From: Muriiphilus sp048268845
GTDB lineage: Bacteria > Pseudomonadota > Alphaproteobacteria > Rhodobacterales > Rhodobacteraceae
Reading direction: 5' to 3'
Assembly (NCBI GenBank): GCA_048268845.1
Contig: JBLWUQ010000010.1
Location: 1-64,000 of the forward strand
Length of the DNA stretch: 64,000 bases
The notes under the pieces were generated by a model, which was not told where the DNA came from, did no database searches, and saw only the letters and a program-made list of their open reading frames with translations. Within the stretch, counting starts at the first letter, position 1, and each line of letters starts with the position of its first letter. The translations under genes and the position numbers were made by a program. Positions 1-9,308 of this stretch are shown here, one piece after another.

Positions 1-1126
1 TGTCCGGCTCCGCCAGCACCGCGACATCGGCCAGGATCACCGCATCCGGGCTGGCCTTGAGCAGATCGGCCAGCGCGCCCTCGACCAGTTCGGCGCTCGG
101 CGCCAGTGCTTCGCGCAGGTAGTGCAGCGGCGACAGCAGCTCGAGCCCCTCGCGCCCGGCGCTGCCCGCGACCAGCGCCACCTTGCGCCGCTTGAGCGAA
201 TCATCCGCCAGCGTGACCGCACCCGCCGCGCGCTGGCCCATGATCTCGAACCGGGCGATGCGGTTGCGAAGTTCGGGCGGCAGCGACCATTCAAGCGTGG
301 CGCGCGTTTCGCCCTCGGCAAAACCGAGCGCCTCGCTGGCAAGCTCACGCTCGACCCCCGCAGGGTCCGGGCCGATGCCGCGAATCGTCAGGCTTTGCGA
401 AGCACCGTCCCGGCTGCGCAGCGCGGTGACGCGCACCACGCCGCCCTCGATCTCGGCGGGCAGAAGGCCAAGGCGCGGCATCGGCGGCTCGAGCACGGTC
501 AGCCGGCCGCGCGCCTGAAGGATGCCTGCAAGAGCACCGCGCGCGTCGCTGGCAAGGCCGTCGGACAGCCAGATGGTTTCGACCCCCTGATCCAGCGCCG
601 CCGCCCAGTCGTTCGCCGCCGCATGACCAACCGGCCACGGCCTCGGCTCCAGCGCGGCGAGGCTGGCCGTGACGTCGCCAGCAGCGCGAAGCGGCAACTC
701 GCCCGGCTCTGGCGGATCGCTGGCAAGGACCAGCGCGGCGCGCCGGCCGGCGGCCTGCGCCGCCGCAAGTCGCGCCTCGGCCGCCTGCATCCGTGCCCGC
801 CAATCCGGCGCGGCGGCCCAGCCATCATCGACCAGCAGCACCAGCGGCCCGTCGCCCGGCACGACCGGATCGGGGTTCAGCACCGGACCGGCAAAGCCAA
901 GGATCATCGCCGCCACCGCCAGTATCCTGAGCAGGAGCAGCCACCACGGTGTGCGGTCGGTTTCGGCCTCGTCATCGGTCAGCCCGATCAACAGCGCCAC
1001 GCCGGGAAACGCCCGGCGCACCGGCGCGGGCGGCACGGCGCGCAACAGCCACCACAGCACCGGCAGCGCGATCAGCCCGAGCAAAAGCCACGGCGCGGTG
1101 AAGCCGATGGGGCCGAGGATGAACAT
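1..1126 (-). CDS. DUF4159 / BatA-N-domain membrane protein (partial, N-terminal part)
   Basis: The reading frame starts at ATG 1126 and stays open to the left edge of the window, so only about 375 N-terminal residues are visible. The first 30 residues (MFILGPIGF.. then LLLGLIALPVLWWLL) form a hydrophobic segment followed by RRAFPG, the pattern of the double-transmembrane BatA N-terminal domain. A second hydrophobic stretch (WWLLLLRILAVAAMILGFAG) follows, then a VWA-like part with LVLLVDDGW. Its start overlaps the DUF58 stop (TGATG), so the two genes are translationally coupled. Known family context: MoxR-DUF58-BatA-type proteins form an envelope-associated chaperone/aerotolerance-like module; the exact role in Rhodobacterales is not established. 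Confidence 0.8.
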   Translation of the reverse strand, partial: MFILGPIGFTAPWLLLGLIALPVLWWLLRAVPPAPVRRAFPGVALLIGLTDDEAETDRTPWWLLLLRILAVAAMILGFAGPVLNPDPVVPGDGPLVLLVDDGWAAAPDWRARMQAAEARLAAAQAAGRRAALVLASDPPEPGELPLRAAGDVTASLAALEPRPWPVGHAAANDWAAALDQGVETIWLSDGLASDARGALAGILQARGRLTVLEPPMPRLGLLPAEIEGGVVRVTALRSRDGASQSLTIRGIGPDPAGVERELASEALGFAEGETRATLEWSLPPELRNRIARFEIMGQRAAGAVTLADDSLKRRKVALVAGSAGREGLELLSPLHYLREALAPSAELVEGALADLLKASPDAVILADVAVLAEPD

Positions 1127-1992
1127 CAGAACCGCCCTTCCAGCGCGCGATACAGCCAGAGCAGCGCGCCGCTCGGGGCGGTGTCGGTGTGGTGGGTGTG
1201 AAACTGCCAGCCGGTCAGCCGGGCAAGCTCCGCCAGCCGCGCCTTGCGCGCGGCGAGGCGGTCGAGATAGCGGGATCTGAGATCGCCGGCCTTGCGAGTC
1301 TCGTATTCCAGGCTGCCGCCCATCGAGCGAAACAGCGTGCGCCCATCATAGGGAAACGCCTCTTCCGCCGGGTCGAGCACCTGGATCAGCGCGCCGGTCA
1401 CGCCGCGATCCGCCGCCGTGGTCAGCGCCGCCTCGACCGGGGCCGGATCGCCAAGGAAATCCGACAGGAACACCGCGCGGCTGTGGCGCGGCATCACCGA
1501 CACGTCGGGCGCGCCGTAGTCGGCGGACACCGGGTTGCCCAGCGCATCCGCGATCCGCTCAAGCTGGAGGTTGCCGCGCATCGGTGGCGCTTCCATGTCG
1601 CTCAGCCCGATCCGCTCGCCGCCCTGGTTGAGCAGCACGCAACTCGCCAGCGCGATCAGCGCGGCGCGGTCGGCCTTGGGGGCAAGCGCCGAGGTCGACG
1701 CGAACCGCATCGACTGCGCCCGGTCAACCCAGAACACTACCGCCTGCGCCGCCTGCCATTCCTTTTCCTGCACGAAATGCTGATCCGACCGGGCCGACCG
1801 GCGCCAGTCGATCGCGCGCGCGCTGTCGCCGGGCTGGGCCGGGCGGTATTGCCAGAAGCTGTCGCCCAACCCCGGCCTGCGCCGGCCATGTTCCCCCAGC
1901 ACCACGCCGGAGGCGAGATGGCGCGCGCGCGCCAGAAGCGGCGGCATCGGTTGCGCCAGCGCCTCGGCGCGGGGGCGAAGGGGGGTCATCAA
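1126..1992 (-). CDS. DUF58 domain-containing protein
   Basis: A 288-residue protein with the DUF58 signature: GDSFWQYRPAQPGD followed by IDWRRSARSD near residues 43-70, then a VWA-like core starting VVFWVDRAQSM, whose Asp and Ser could form part of a metal-ion-dependent adhesion site. DUF58 proteins are encoded next to MoxR AAA+ ATPases and are thought to work with them in assembling or activating protein complexes at the envelope. Here it lies between moxR (77-base gap) and the BatA-N/DUF4159 gene (1-base overlap) on the same strand, so an operon is likely. The start could be either of two consecutive Met codons. Confidence 0.88.
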   Translation of the reverse strand: MMTPLRPRAEALAQPMPPLLARARHLASGVVLGEHGRRRPGLGDSFWQYRPAQPGDSARAIDWRRSARSDQHFVQEKEWQAAQAVVFWVDRAQSMRFASTSALAPKADRAALIALASCVLLNQGGERIGLSDMEAPPMRGNLQLERIADALGNPVSADYGAPDVSVMPRHSRAVFLSDFLGDPAPVEAALTTAADRGVTGALIQVLDPAEEAFPYDGRTLFRSMGGSLEYETRKAGDLRSRYLDRLAARKARLAELARLTGWQFHTHHTDTAPSGALLWLYRALEGRF

Positions 1993-1999
1993 AGGCGCG

Positions 2000-2036
2000 C
2001 CGGGGGACGCTGTCCCCCGGACCCCCTGAGGTATTT
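2000..2036 (+). repeat. GC-rich hairpin followed by GAGGTATTT, divergent copy of an intergenic repeat
   Basis: Between the stop of moxR and the start of DUF58 there is a GC-rich inverted repeat (CCGGGGGACGCTGTCCCCCGG, 2000-2020 approximately) followed by ACCCCCTGAGGTATTT. The same kind of arrangement, hairpin then GAGTATTT and CCAAGATGAAG, recurs at 19111-19168 (reverse orientation) and 22262-22352. This copy is the most divergent of the three. It is antisense to the surrounding operon. Confidence 0.45.
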
Positions 2037-2068
2037 CAGGAGCAAAGACTTGAAGGAGGGGCGTCCGG

Positions 2069-3076
<1,008 letters not shown>

Positions 3077-3135
3077 CCGCCGTCTCCGATGCCATAGTCC
3101 GGGGGCCATTAAAGCCGAACGCGAGCAGGAACCAA

Positions 3136-3735
3136 ATGACAAAACCGACAATCGACGCAAATCGCACCGCTTCCGCCGAGAGCCTCGCAACCGCTGCGAA
3201 AAAGGCGGCGAAAAACGGCCTGCCGCCGGTGCATCTGTGGAACCCGGAGTTCTGTGGCGACCTCGACATGCGGATCGCGCGGGACGGGACGTGGTTCTAC
3301 CTTGGCACCCCGATCGGGCGGCCGGAACTGGTCAGGCTGTTTTCCTCGATCCTGCGCAAGGACGGCGAGGATTATTTCCTTGTCACGCCGGTCGAGAAGG
3401 TCGGAATCACGGTCGATGACGCGCCCTTCGTTGCTGTGGATTTCACCACCCAAGGCGCGGGCCGCGACCAGAGCCTGACCTTCACCACCCATGTCGGCGA
3501 CAGCGTGACCGCCGGCCCCGAGCATCCGATCCGGGTGGTGCGCGATGCCGAGACCGGCGAGCCGTCGCCCTATGTCAACGTGCGCGCCAACCTCGATGCG
3601 CTGATCGACCGCAAGAGCTTTTACCGGCTGGTCGAGATCGGCGCGCATGAGGATCAGGGCGGCGAAAGCTGGTTCGGCCTGTGGTCAGGCGGCGCGTTCT
3701 TTCCCGTCATCCCCTCTGCCGAACTGGAGGCCTGA
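3136..3735 (+). CDS. DUF1285 domain-containing protein
   Basis: A 199-residue soluble protein. The central part has the DUF1285 pattern: PPVHLWNPEFCGDLDMRI, then DGTWFYLGTPIGRPELVRLFSSILRKDG and EDYFLVTPVEKVGI. No signal peptide or membrane segment is seen. The family is widespread in Proteobacteria but has no assigned biochemical function. It is transcribed divergently from moxR with about 60 bases between the start codons, so the two share a promoter region. The next gene, a hydroxypyruvate isomerase homolog, follows after 54 bases in the same direction. Confidence 0.88.
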   Translation: MTKPTIDANRTASAESLATAAKKAAKNGLPPVHLWNPEFCGDLDMRIARDGTWFYLGTPIGRPELVRLFSSILRKDGEDYFLVTPVEKVGITVDDAPFVAVDFTTQGAGRDQSLTFTTHVGDSVTAGPEHPIRVVRDAETGEPSPYVNVRANLDALIDRKSFYRLVEIGAHEDQGGESWFGLWSGGAFFPVIPSAELEA

Positions 3736-3789
3736 GCGGTTTCGGTTGCGCCGGGGCGCGTCGCGGGGTTTTCTGGCATTGGAGGTCCG

Positions 3790-4539
3790 ATGCCCAGATT
3801 TGCCGCCAACCTGACGTTCCTGTTTCGCGAGTTGCCGTTCCTCGAGCGTTTCGAGGCGGCGGCCGAGGCGGGATTTCTTGGTGTCGAGGTGCTGTTTCCC
3901 TATGACGATGCGGTGTCCGAGATCACCCGCCGGCTGAAACGCCACAAGCTCGAGATGGTGCTGATCAACGCGCCGCCGCCGAACTGGGCCGGGGGCGCGC
4001 GCGGATTTGCCGCCGTGCCGGGCGGGGCCGAGCGCTTTCGCCATGATTTCCGCCGCGCGCTGCGTTATGCCGAGGCGCTGGGTGCGCAGCATCTGCACAT
4101 CATGGCGGGCAAGGCGAAGGGGCTGGTGGCGCGAACCACCTTCGTCGACAACCTGCGCTGGGCGGCATCGCAAGCGCCCCGGATGAGCCTGACGATCGAG
4201 CCGATCAACGACGCCGACATGCCGGGCTATTTCCTGACCGATTTCGATCTTGCCGCCGAGGTGCTGGACGAGGTCGGTGCGCCCAACCTGAACCTTCAGT
4301 TCGACATGTATCACGCCCACACCATCACCGGCGACGGCATCGCCGCGTGGGAGCGGCACGGCCACCGGGCGCGGCACATCCAGGTCGGCGGGTTGCCGGG
4401 GCGGCATGAGCCGGTGGCGGACGAGATCGACTATCCGGCGTTCTTTCGCCGCCTCGATGCCGAGGGCTACGCCGGCTGGGTGTCGGGCGAATACAACCCG
4501 CTGGGGCGGACGGAAGACGGGTTGGGCTGGATCGGCTAG
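3790..4539 (+). CDS. hyi: Hydroxypyruvate isomerase family TIM-barrel protein
   Basis: A 249-residue protein with the Hyi/OtnI pattern: N-terminal FAANLTFLFRELPFLERFEAAAEAGF, LGVEVLFPYD, LTIEPIN and the later QFDMYHAH and WVSGEYNP segments that hold the metal-binding Glu/Asp/His residues of the xylose-isomerase-like TIM barrel. The reaction of the named family is hydroxypyruvate to tartronate semialdehyde, linking to glycerate metabolism; OtnI homologs act on related four-carbon 2-oxo sugars, and the sequence alone does not separate them. It follows DUF1285 and converges on the adenosine kinase gene with a four-base overlap. No glyoxylate carboligase or tartronate semialdehyde reductase is nearby, so pathway context is missing. 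Confidence 0.85.
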   Translation: MPRFAANLTFLFRELPFLERFEAAAEAGFLGVEVLFPYDDAVSEITRRLKRHKLEMVLINAPPPNWAGGARGFAAVPGGAERFRHDFRRALRYAEALGAQHLHIMAGKAKGLVARTTFVDNLRWAASQAPRMSLTIEPINDADMPGYFLTDFDLAAEVLDEVGAPNLNLQFDMYHAHTITGDGIAAWERHGHRARHIQVGGLPGRHEPVADEIDYPAFFRRLDAEGYAGWVSGEYNPLGRTEDGLGWIG

Positions 4540-5537
4540 ACCTTCAGCCCATGCTCGCGAAACCGCGCCTTGAGGTCCGCCTCGATCCGCGCACCGAGGT
4601 GGCTGATGACTTCGCTGCCGGCGATGTTGGCCATGGTCCCGCAGGTTTCGAGGTCATGGCCTTCGGCCAGCCCCCAGAGGAACGCGCCCGCAAACAGATC
4701 GCCCGCGCCGGTGGCATCGACCACCTTGGTGGGCACGGCGGGGCAGTGGATGCGTTGGCCGCCAGACAGGATATGCGCGCCATGTTCGCTTTCGGTGCAG
4801 ACCACGGTTTCGACCTCGGCAGCAGCCGCCGCAAGCGCCGCGTCGAAGCTCTCCGCGTCGGGATACATCGCGGTGATCTCGGCCCGGTTGGCGAACAACA
4901 GATCCACGTCCTCGCGCAGCATCCGCGCAAAAGCCTCGCGGTGGCGGTCGATGCAGAACGGATCGGACAGGGTCAGCGACACCTTTCCCCCCGCGCCCCG
5001 CGTCGCCGCGATTGCCTTGGCGAAGGCATCGATGCTTTCGGGACCATCAAAGCGGTAGCCCTCGAGGAAGATCCACTCGGCATCCGCCATCATCGCCTCG
5101 TCGATATCGGCGGGTGACAGGTGTTCGGTGACGCCAAGATAGGTGTTCATCGAGCGTTCGCCGTCCGGCGTCACAAGGATGATGCAGCGGCCGGTTTCGT
5201 GCGGATGATCCTTCGGGGCGAGCGGCACCTCGTAAACCGCCCCCTGCGCGCGCAGGTCATGGGCAAAGATCGCGCCCAACTGGTCGTCCTTGACCTTGCC
5301 GACATAGGCGGTGCGCCCGCCCAGATGCGCGATGCCGGCGATGGTGTTGGCGGCAGAGCCGCCCGACATCTCGGTCGCCGGTCCGATCAGCCCGTAGAGC
5401 TCGACCCCGCGCGCCATGTCGGTCAGTTGCATGATGCCTTTCTCGACCCCGTGCCGGGCCAGAAAGGCATCGTCGCAATAGGACAGCACGTCGACCATCG
5501 CGTTGCCGATCCCGACAACCTGAAAGCGTTTCGTCAC
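4536..5537 (-). CDS. Adenosine kinase / PfkB family carbohydrate kinase
   Basis: A 333-residue ribokinase-fold protein. The start is taken as GTG 5537 because it overlaps the nth stop codon as GTGA and leaves the family N-terminus VVGIGNAMVDVLSY; an upstream ATG at 5588 would extend into nth. The glycine-rich N-terminal signature (EMSGGSAANTIAGIAHLGG) and the C-terminal PfkB signature DATGAGDLFAGAFLWGL with the catalytic Asp are present. Roseobacter homologs are annotated as adenosine kinase, which phosphorylates adenosine to AMP. The tight coupling with nth suggests co-transcription. Confidence 0.88.
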   Translation of the reverse strand: MTKRFQVVGIGNAMVDVLSYCDDAFLARHGVEKGIMQLTDMARGVELYGLIGPATEMSGGSAANTIAGIAHLGGRTAYVGKVKDDQLGAIFAHDLRAQGAVYEVPLAPKDHPHETGRCIILVTPDGERSMNTYLGVTEHLSPADIDEAMMADAEWIFLEGYRFDGPESIDAFAKAIAATRGAGGKVSLTLSDPFCIDRHREAFARMLREDVDLLFANRAEITAMYPDAESFDAALAAAAAEVETVVCTESEHGAHILSGGQRIHCPAVPTKVVDATGAGDLFAGAFLWGLAEGHDLETCGTMANIAGSEVISHLGARIEADLKARFREHGLKV

Positions 5538-6178
5538 AGGGTCTTCTCCTCGTATTGGCAGAGGTCGCGGATGATGCAGGCACCGCATTTGGGCTTGCGC
5601 GCGACGCAGATATAGCGGCCGTGCAGGATCAGCCAGTGATGCGCGTGAAGCTGGTAATCGGCGGGCACGTTGTCCTCGATGGCGCGCTCGACGGCGACGA
5701 CATCCTTGCCGACCGCGATGCCGGTGCGGTTGCCGACGCGGAAGATATGCGTGTCAACCGCCTGCGCCGGATGGTGCCACCACATGTTCAACACCACGTT
5801 GGCGGTCTTGCGCCCGACGCCGGGCAGGCTTTGCAGCGCGGCGCGGGAATTGGGCACTTCGCCGCCGTAATCGTCGACGAGAATCCGGCTCAGCTTGATG
5901 ACGTTCTTCGCCTTCTGGCGAAACAGCCCGATGGTCTTGATGTGCTCGGTCAACCCGTCCTCGCCCAGCGCCAGCATCTTTTCGGGCGTGTCGGCGATCT
6001 GAAACAGCGCCCGCGTCGCCTTGTTCACACCAACATCGGTGGCCTGCGCCGACAGCGCCACCGCCACCACCAGCGTGAAGGCGTTGACGTGCTCAAGCTC
6101 GCCTTCCGGCTCGGGTTCGGAGTCGTGAAACCGCCGGAACACCTCGCGGATCGTGGGGTAGTCCATCTGCTTTGCCAT
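5534..6178 (-). CDS. nth: Endonuclease III (base-excision repair DNA glycosylase/AP lyase)
   Basis: A 214-residue protein starting at ATG 6178 (MAKQMDYPTIREVF). The helix-hairpin-helix LPGVGRKTANVVL contains the catalytic Lys, and VDTHIFRVGNRTG holds the catalytic Asp. The C-terminus has the four-cysteine [4Fe-4S] loop with spacing C-x6-C-x2-C-x5-C (CVARKPKCGACIIRDLC). The enzyme removes oxidised pyrimidines and cleaves the AP site. The length matches the E. coli enzyme (211). It is divergent from the Ada-like methyltransferase gene, another DNA repair gene, across a gap of about 115 bases. Confidence 0.96.
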   Translation of the reverse strand: MAKQMDYPTIREVFRRFHDSEPEPEGELEHVNAFTLVVAVALSAQATDVGVNKATRALFQIADTPEKMLALGEDGLTEHIKTIGLFRQKAKNVIKLSRILVDDYGGEVPNSRAALQSLPGVGRKTANVVLNMWWHHPAQAVDTHIFRVGNRTGIAVGKDVVAVERAIEDNVPADYQLHAHHWLILHGRYICVARKPKCGACIIRDLCQYEEKTL

Positions 6179-6294
6179 GCTCCGGGTATCACCAATCCGC
6201 CCGCCGAGGGCAAGCGCGGTTTCGCCATCTTTGCGCAGGAATCGGGTCGCAACCATGCGGGCAAATCCATAGTCTCCAAGCCAAGGAGACCACC

Positions 6295-7170
6295 ATGACG
6301 CTCATCGACCAGAATGCCGACGAAGGCAGCTATCACTACCAGGTCATCCGCCGCGCCATCGACGCGATCGACGCGGGCGGACCCGGCCTGTCGCTGGAGG
6401 ATCTGGCGCGCGACATGAACATGAGCCCCTCGCATTTCCAGCGCCTGTTCACCCGCTGGGTCGGCGTCAGCCCCAAGCGCTACCAGCAATATCTGACGCT
6501 GGGCCACGCCAAGACGCTGCTGCGCGAGCGGTTCACGACGCTGGATACCGCCAATTCCGTCGGGTTGTCCGGCTCGGGCCGGCTGCACGACCTGTTCCTG
6601 AAATGGGAGGCGATGAGCCCCGGCGACTTCGCGAAAAAGGGCGCGGGCCTCACGATCCGTTGGGGCTGGTTCGACAGCCCGTTCGGGCAGGCGCTGGTGA
6701 TGGGCACCGAGCGTGGCCTGTGCGGGCTGGCCTTCGCCTCGGAGACCGGCCGTGACGCGGCGATGCAGGACATGCGCGCGCGCTGGCCCAAGGCGGCTTT
6801 CGTCGAAGACCCCGAGGCGCTTGCCCCCGACGTGCGCGCGGCCTTCGCTCGCAAGGGCGAGGCGCACCTGCACCTGATCGGCGCGCCGTTCCAGATCAAG
6901 GTCTGGGAGGCGCTTCTGTCGGTGCCCTCGGGCCGTGTCACCACCTATTCCGAGCTTGCCTCGGCCATCGGCTCACCGAAGGCGGTGCGCGCAGTCGGCA
7001 CGGCGGTGGGGCAAAACCCGGTGTCCTGGCTGATCCCCTGCCACCGCGCCTTGCGCAAATCGGGCGAGCTTGGCGGCTATCACTGGGGCCTGCCGGTGAA
7101 ACGCGCGCTTCTTGCCTGGGAGGCCGCGCGCGCCGATTCCGGCGGGCAAACCGGCGAGTTGTCGCCATAA
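6295..7170 (+). CDS. Ada-like fusion: AraC-type helix-turn-helix plus methylated-DNA--cysteine methyltransferase
   Basis: A 291-residue two-domain protein; ATG 6295 is preceded by AAGGAGA. Residues about 10-110 form an AraC-type DNA-binding domain (LARDMNMSPSHFQRLFTRWVGVSPKRY). Residues about 120-285 form the O6-alkylguanine transferase domain, with GRVTTYSELASAIGSPKAVRAVG and the active site PCHR in WLIPCHRALRKSGELGGYHWG. The N-terminal zinc-binding Ada domain, which carries the phosphotriester-acceptor cysteine and acts as the methylation switch in E. coli Ada, is absent. It can therefore repair O6-methylguanine, but cannot sense damage the way Ada does. Confidence 0.9.
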   Translation: MTLIDQNADEGSYHYQVIRRAIDAIDAGGPGLSLEDLARDMNMSPSHFQRLFTRWVGVSPKRYQQYLTLGHAKTLLRERFTTLDTANSVGLSGSGRLHDLFLKWEAMSPGDFAKKGAGLTIRWGWFDSPFGQALVMGTERGLCGLAFASETGRDAAMQDMRARWPKAAFVEDPEALAPDVRAAFARKGEAHLHLIGAPFQIKVWEALLSVPSGRVTTYSELASAIGSPKAVRAVGTAVGQNPVSWLIPCHRALRKSGELGGYHWGLPVKRALLAWEAARADSGGQTGELSP

Positions 7171-7195
7171 ATCATGGCGCCATCAGGGAATTCTG

Positions 7196-7224
7196 TTCGA
7201 CGCCGGGAACAATTACCCTACAAT
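7196..7224 (+). promoter_or_regulatory. Sigma-70-like promoter candidate for the OmpA lipoprotein gene
   Basis: TTCGAC (7196-7201) and TACAAT (7219-7224) are separated by 17 bases in the AT-richer gap before the lipoprotein gene. The -10 match is good and the -35 weaker. The start codon at 7258 would give a leader of about 27 bases containing AAAAGGGGG as ribosome binding site. Confidence 0.5.
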
Positions 7225-7257
7225 GGCGTTTAGCTTTTGCCTTAAAAGGGGGATTCG

Positions 7258-7887
7258 ATGAACATCCTGAAACCAATTCTGGTTCTTCCGCTTGCCGCCG
7301 TCCTGACGCTCTCGGCATGTGAAACGACCGGACCGAAACAAAGAACCGGCGCCACGATCGGTGCCGTCACCGGCGGCCTGTTCGGCGCGGCCATCGGCGG
7401 CAGTGCCGCATCCACGGCAGTCGGCGCGGTTGCCGGCGGCATCGTCGGCGGCGCCATCGGCCAGGGCCTCGACCAGCAGGCGACAGAGTTGCGCGGCGCG
7501 TTTGGCGACAACCGCATCGGCGTGGTCAACACCGGCTCGGCGCTGGTCGTGACGATGCCGCAGGACATCCTGTTCGCCACCGACAGCGCCAACCTGACCG
7601 GCGCGTTGCAGTCCGATCTGGCCGTTCTGGCCCGCCACCTGCAGAAATACCGCAACTCGGCGGTGCAGGTCATTGGCCATACCGACAACGTCGGCGATGC
7701 CAACTACAACCTGAACCTGTCGCGTCGCCGGGCTGCCGCGGTGACGGCGGTGCTGGTGTCCAATGGCGTGTCGTCCGGGCGGGTCGTGACCGTCGGCCGT
7801 GGCGAGGATCAGCCGATTGCCTCGAACCTGACGGCACAGGGCCGCGCCCAGAACCGCCGGGTCGAGATCATCATCATTCCGAACTGA
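7258..7887 (+). CDS. OmpA-family outer membrane lipoprotein with glycine-zipper segment
   Basis: A 209-residue protein. The N-terminus is a lipoprotein signal peptide ending in the lipobox LSAC (Cys about residue 21). Residues about 30-75 are a glycine-zipper stretch (GATIGAVTGGLFGAAIGG and a second similar block) that probably inserts into or lies on the outer membrane. The C-terminal part is an OmpA-like peptidoglycan-binding domain: LFATDSANL, VIGHTDNVGDANYN, LSRRRAAAV and GRGEDQPIASN, ending with GRAQNRRVEI. It likely tethers the outer membrane to peptidoglycan. The gene is monocistronic, with its own promoter-like sequence and a strong terminator. Confidence 0.93.
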   Translation: MNILKPILVLPLAAVLTLSACETTGPKQRTGATIGAVTGGLFGAAIGGSAASTAVGAVAGGIVGGAIGQGLDQQATELRGAFGDNRIGVVNTGSALVVTMPQDILFATDSANLTGALQSDLAVLARHLQKYRNSAVQVIGHTDNVGDANYNLNLSRRRAAAVTAVLVSNGVSSGRVVTVGRGEDQPIASNLTAQGRAQNRRVEIIIIPN

Positions 7888-7908
7888 TCGGATCGACAAC
7901 ACGGCAAG

Positions 7909-7934
7909 AGGCCGGGCAACTGCCCGGCCTTTTT
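7909..7934 (+). terminator. Rho-independent terminator after the OmpA lipoprotein gene
   Basis: A perfect 10-bp stem AGGCCGGGCA / TGCCCGGCCT with a two-base gap is followed by TTTTC, 21 bases after the stop codon. Confidence 0.9.
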
Positions 7935-7995
7935 CGTTGTCACATCGCCGTTCCGGTCATATCTCTTGACCAATTCGCGGGGATGAGGGCGGGCG

Positions 7996-8751
7996 ATGCC
8001 ATATCAGAAGGTTCAGCCGGAGAAACTGGCCTCGGCGGTGGTGCGCCAGATCGAGCTTCTGATCCTGCGCGGCGTGCTGACGCCGGGCGAACGCCTGCCG
8101 CCCGAACGTGACCTCGCCGAAAAACTCGGCGTCTCGCGCCCGTCGCTGCGCGAAGCGATCGCCACCTTGCAGGACAGCGGCTTGCTCACCACGCGCCCCG
8201 GCGCCGGGGTCTATGTCGCCGATGTGCTTGGCTCGGCGTTCTCGCCCGCGCTGGTCCGGCTGTTCTCGTCCCATGACGAGGCGCTGTTTGACGCCATCGC
8301 CTTTCGCCGCGACATGGAGGGGCTGGCGGCCAAGCGCGCCGCGCGGCTTGCCTCGGACACCGACCTTGCGGTGATCGACGCGGCCTTTGCCCGGATGCAG
8401 ACCGCCAAACCGGGCGACGAGGCCGCGCGCGACGCCGATTTCCACATGGCGATCGTCGAGGCCAGCCACAACGTCATCCTGCTCCACATGATGCGCTCGA
8501 TGTATGACATGCTGGCGGCGGGCGTGTTCTATAACCGGCAGGTCATGTTCGCGCGCAACACCACCCGCGACGAGTTGCTGCGCCAGCACGGCGCGATCAA
8601 CGCGGCGCTTCAGGCGCGCGACCCGGCCGCCGCCCGCGCCGCCATCGAGGCGCATCTGGATTTCGTCACCGACGCCTTCCGCGACCTGCGCCGGGCCGAG
8701 GCGAACGAGGCGATTGCCCGCCAGCGGCTGCAACACGACACTGGCGGCTAA
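7996..8751 (+). CDS. GntR family transcriptional regulator, FadR/FCD type
   Basis: A 251-residue regulator. Residues 1-75 form the GntR winged helix (LILRGVLTPGERLPPERDLAEKLGVSRPSLREAIATLQDSGLL); residues about 95-235 are an all-helical FCD effector-binding domain with the metal-ligand pattern D..FH (DADFHMAIVEAS) and H residues near HGAINAALQARD and AHLDF. The FadR/LldR/PdhR branch senses carboxylic acids. No metabolic operon is attached: upstream is a terminated lipoprotein gene and downstream a convergent ArsR gene that overlaps by four bases, so the target cannot be read from context. Confidence 0.9.
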   Translation: MPYQKVQPEKLASAVVRQIELLILRGVLTPGERLPPERDLAEKLGVSRPSLREAIATLQDSGLLTTRPGAGVYVADVLGSAFSPALVRLFSSHDEALFDAIAFRRDMEGLAAKRAARLASDTDLAVIDAAFARMQTAKPGDEAARDADFHMAIVEASHNVILLHMMRSMYDMLAAGVFYNRQVMFARNTTRDELLRQHGAINAALQARDPAAARAAIEAHLDFVTDAFRDLRRAEANEAIARQRLQHDTGG

Positions 8752-9077
8752 GGGTCGTCGCGCAATTCCTGCTCCAGAAACCGCTCGAACATGTCAAGGT
8801 TCACCGGTTCGAACTGGCCGAACCCCTGCATCCAGACCGACGCATCCTTGAGCGCATCCGGTTCCAGCTTGCACCACTTCACCCGGCCACGCTTTTCCTG
8901 GCTGATCAAGCCGGCGCGGCTGAGGATGCCGAGGTGCTTGGAGATCGCCGCCAGCGACATCTCGAACGGCTCGGCCACGTCGGTCACGGCCATGTCGTCC
9001 TCGAGCAGCAACGACAGGATCGCCCGGCGGGTCGGGTCGGCAAGCGCGGCAAAGACAAGGTCGAGGCGGGTCTGCAT
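8748..9077 (-). CDS. ArsR family winged-helix transcriptional regulator
   Basis: A 109-residue regulator with the ArsR/SmtB fold: LADPTRRAILSLLLEDDMAVTDVAEPFEMSLAAISKHLGILSRAGLI. Conserved metal-binding cysteines are absent (no CxC in helix 3), so it is of the non-metal subtype, often found controlling SRPBCC-domain or stress genes. It is convergent with and overlaps the GntR gene by four bases, and divergent from the atp operon. Confidence 0.9.
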   Translation of the reverse strand: MQTRLDLVFAALADPTRRAILSLLLEDDMAVTDVAEPFEMSLAAISKHLGILSRAGLISQEKRGRVKWCKLEPDALKDASVWMQGFGQFEPVNLDMFERFLEQELRDDP

Positions 9078-9247
9078 GGCTTCGCGTTACGCGCGGTGGC
9101 GGCGATGGTCAACCGGGAGGTTGAATATGCTCGGGCGCCGGGAAAACCGCGCAGACTGGCGCAAGGGCGGTTGCGACAGACTCGCACAGCTTGTTTTATA
9201 GCGCGACTTCAATGCCTTGACGCACCCTACCGCAACACTGAACCCGG

Positions 9248-9276
9248 TTGACTCGCAGCCCGCCGCCGCATAGCAA
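9248..9276 (+). promoter_or_regulatory. Candidate promoter of the F0 ATP synthase operon
   Basis: TTGACT (9248-9253), a 17-base spacer and TAGCAA (9271-9276) lie about 30 bases before atpI. The -35 is close to consensus, the -10 is weak. The -35 contains a GANTC (GACTC) site, the CcrM methylation and GcrA-associated motif in alphaproteobacteria; whether it matters here is unknown. Confidence 0.35.
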
Positions 9277-9308
9277 CACGCCAAGCACGTGAGGGGGCAT
9301 TGCGCGCC

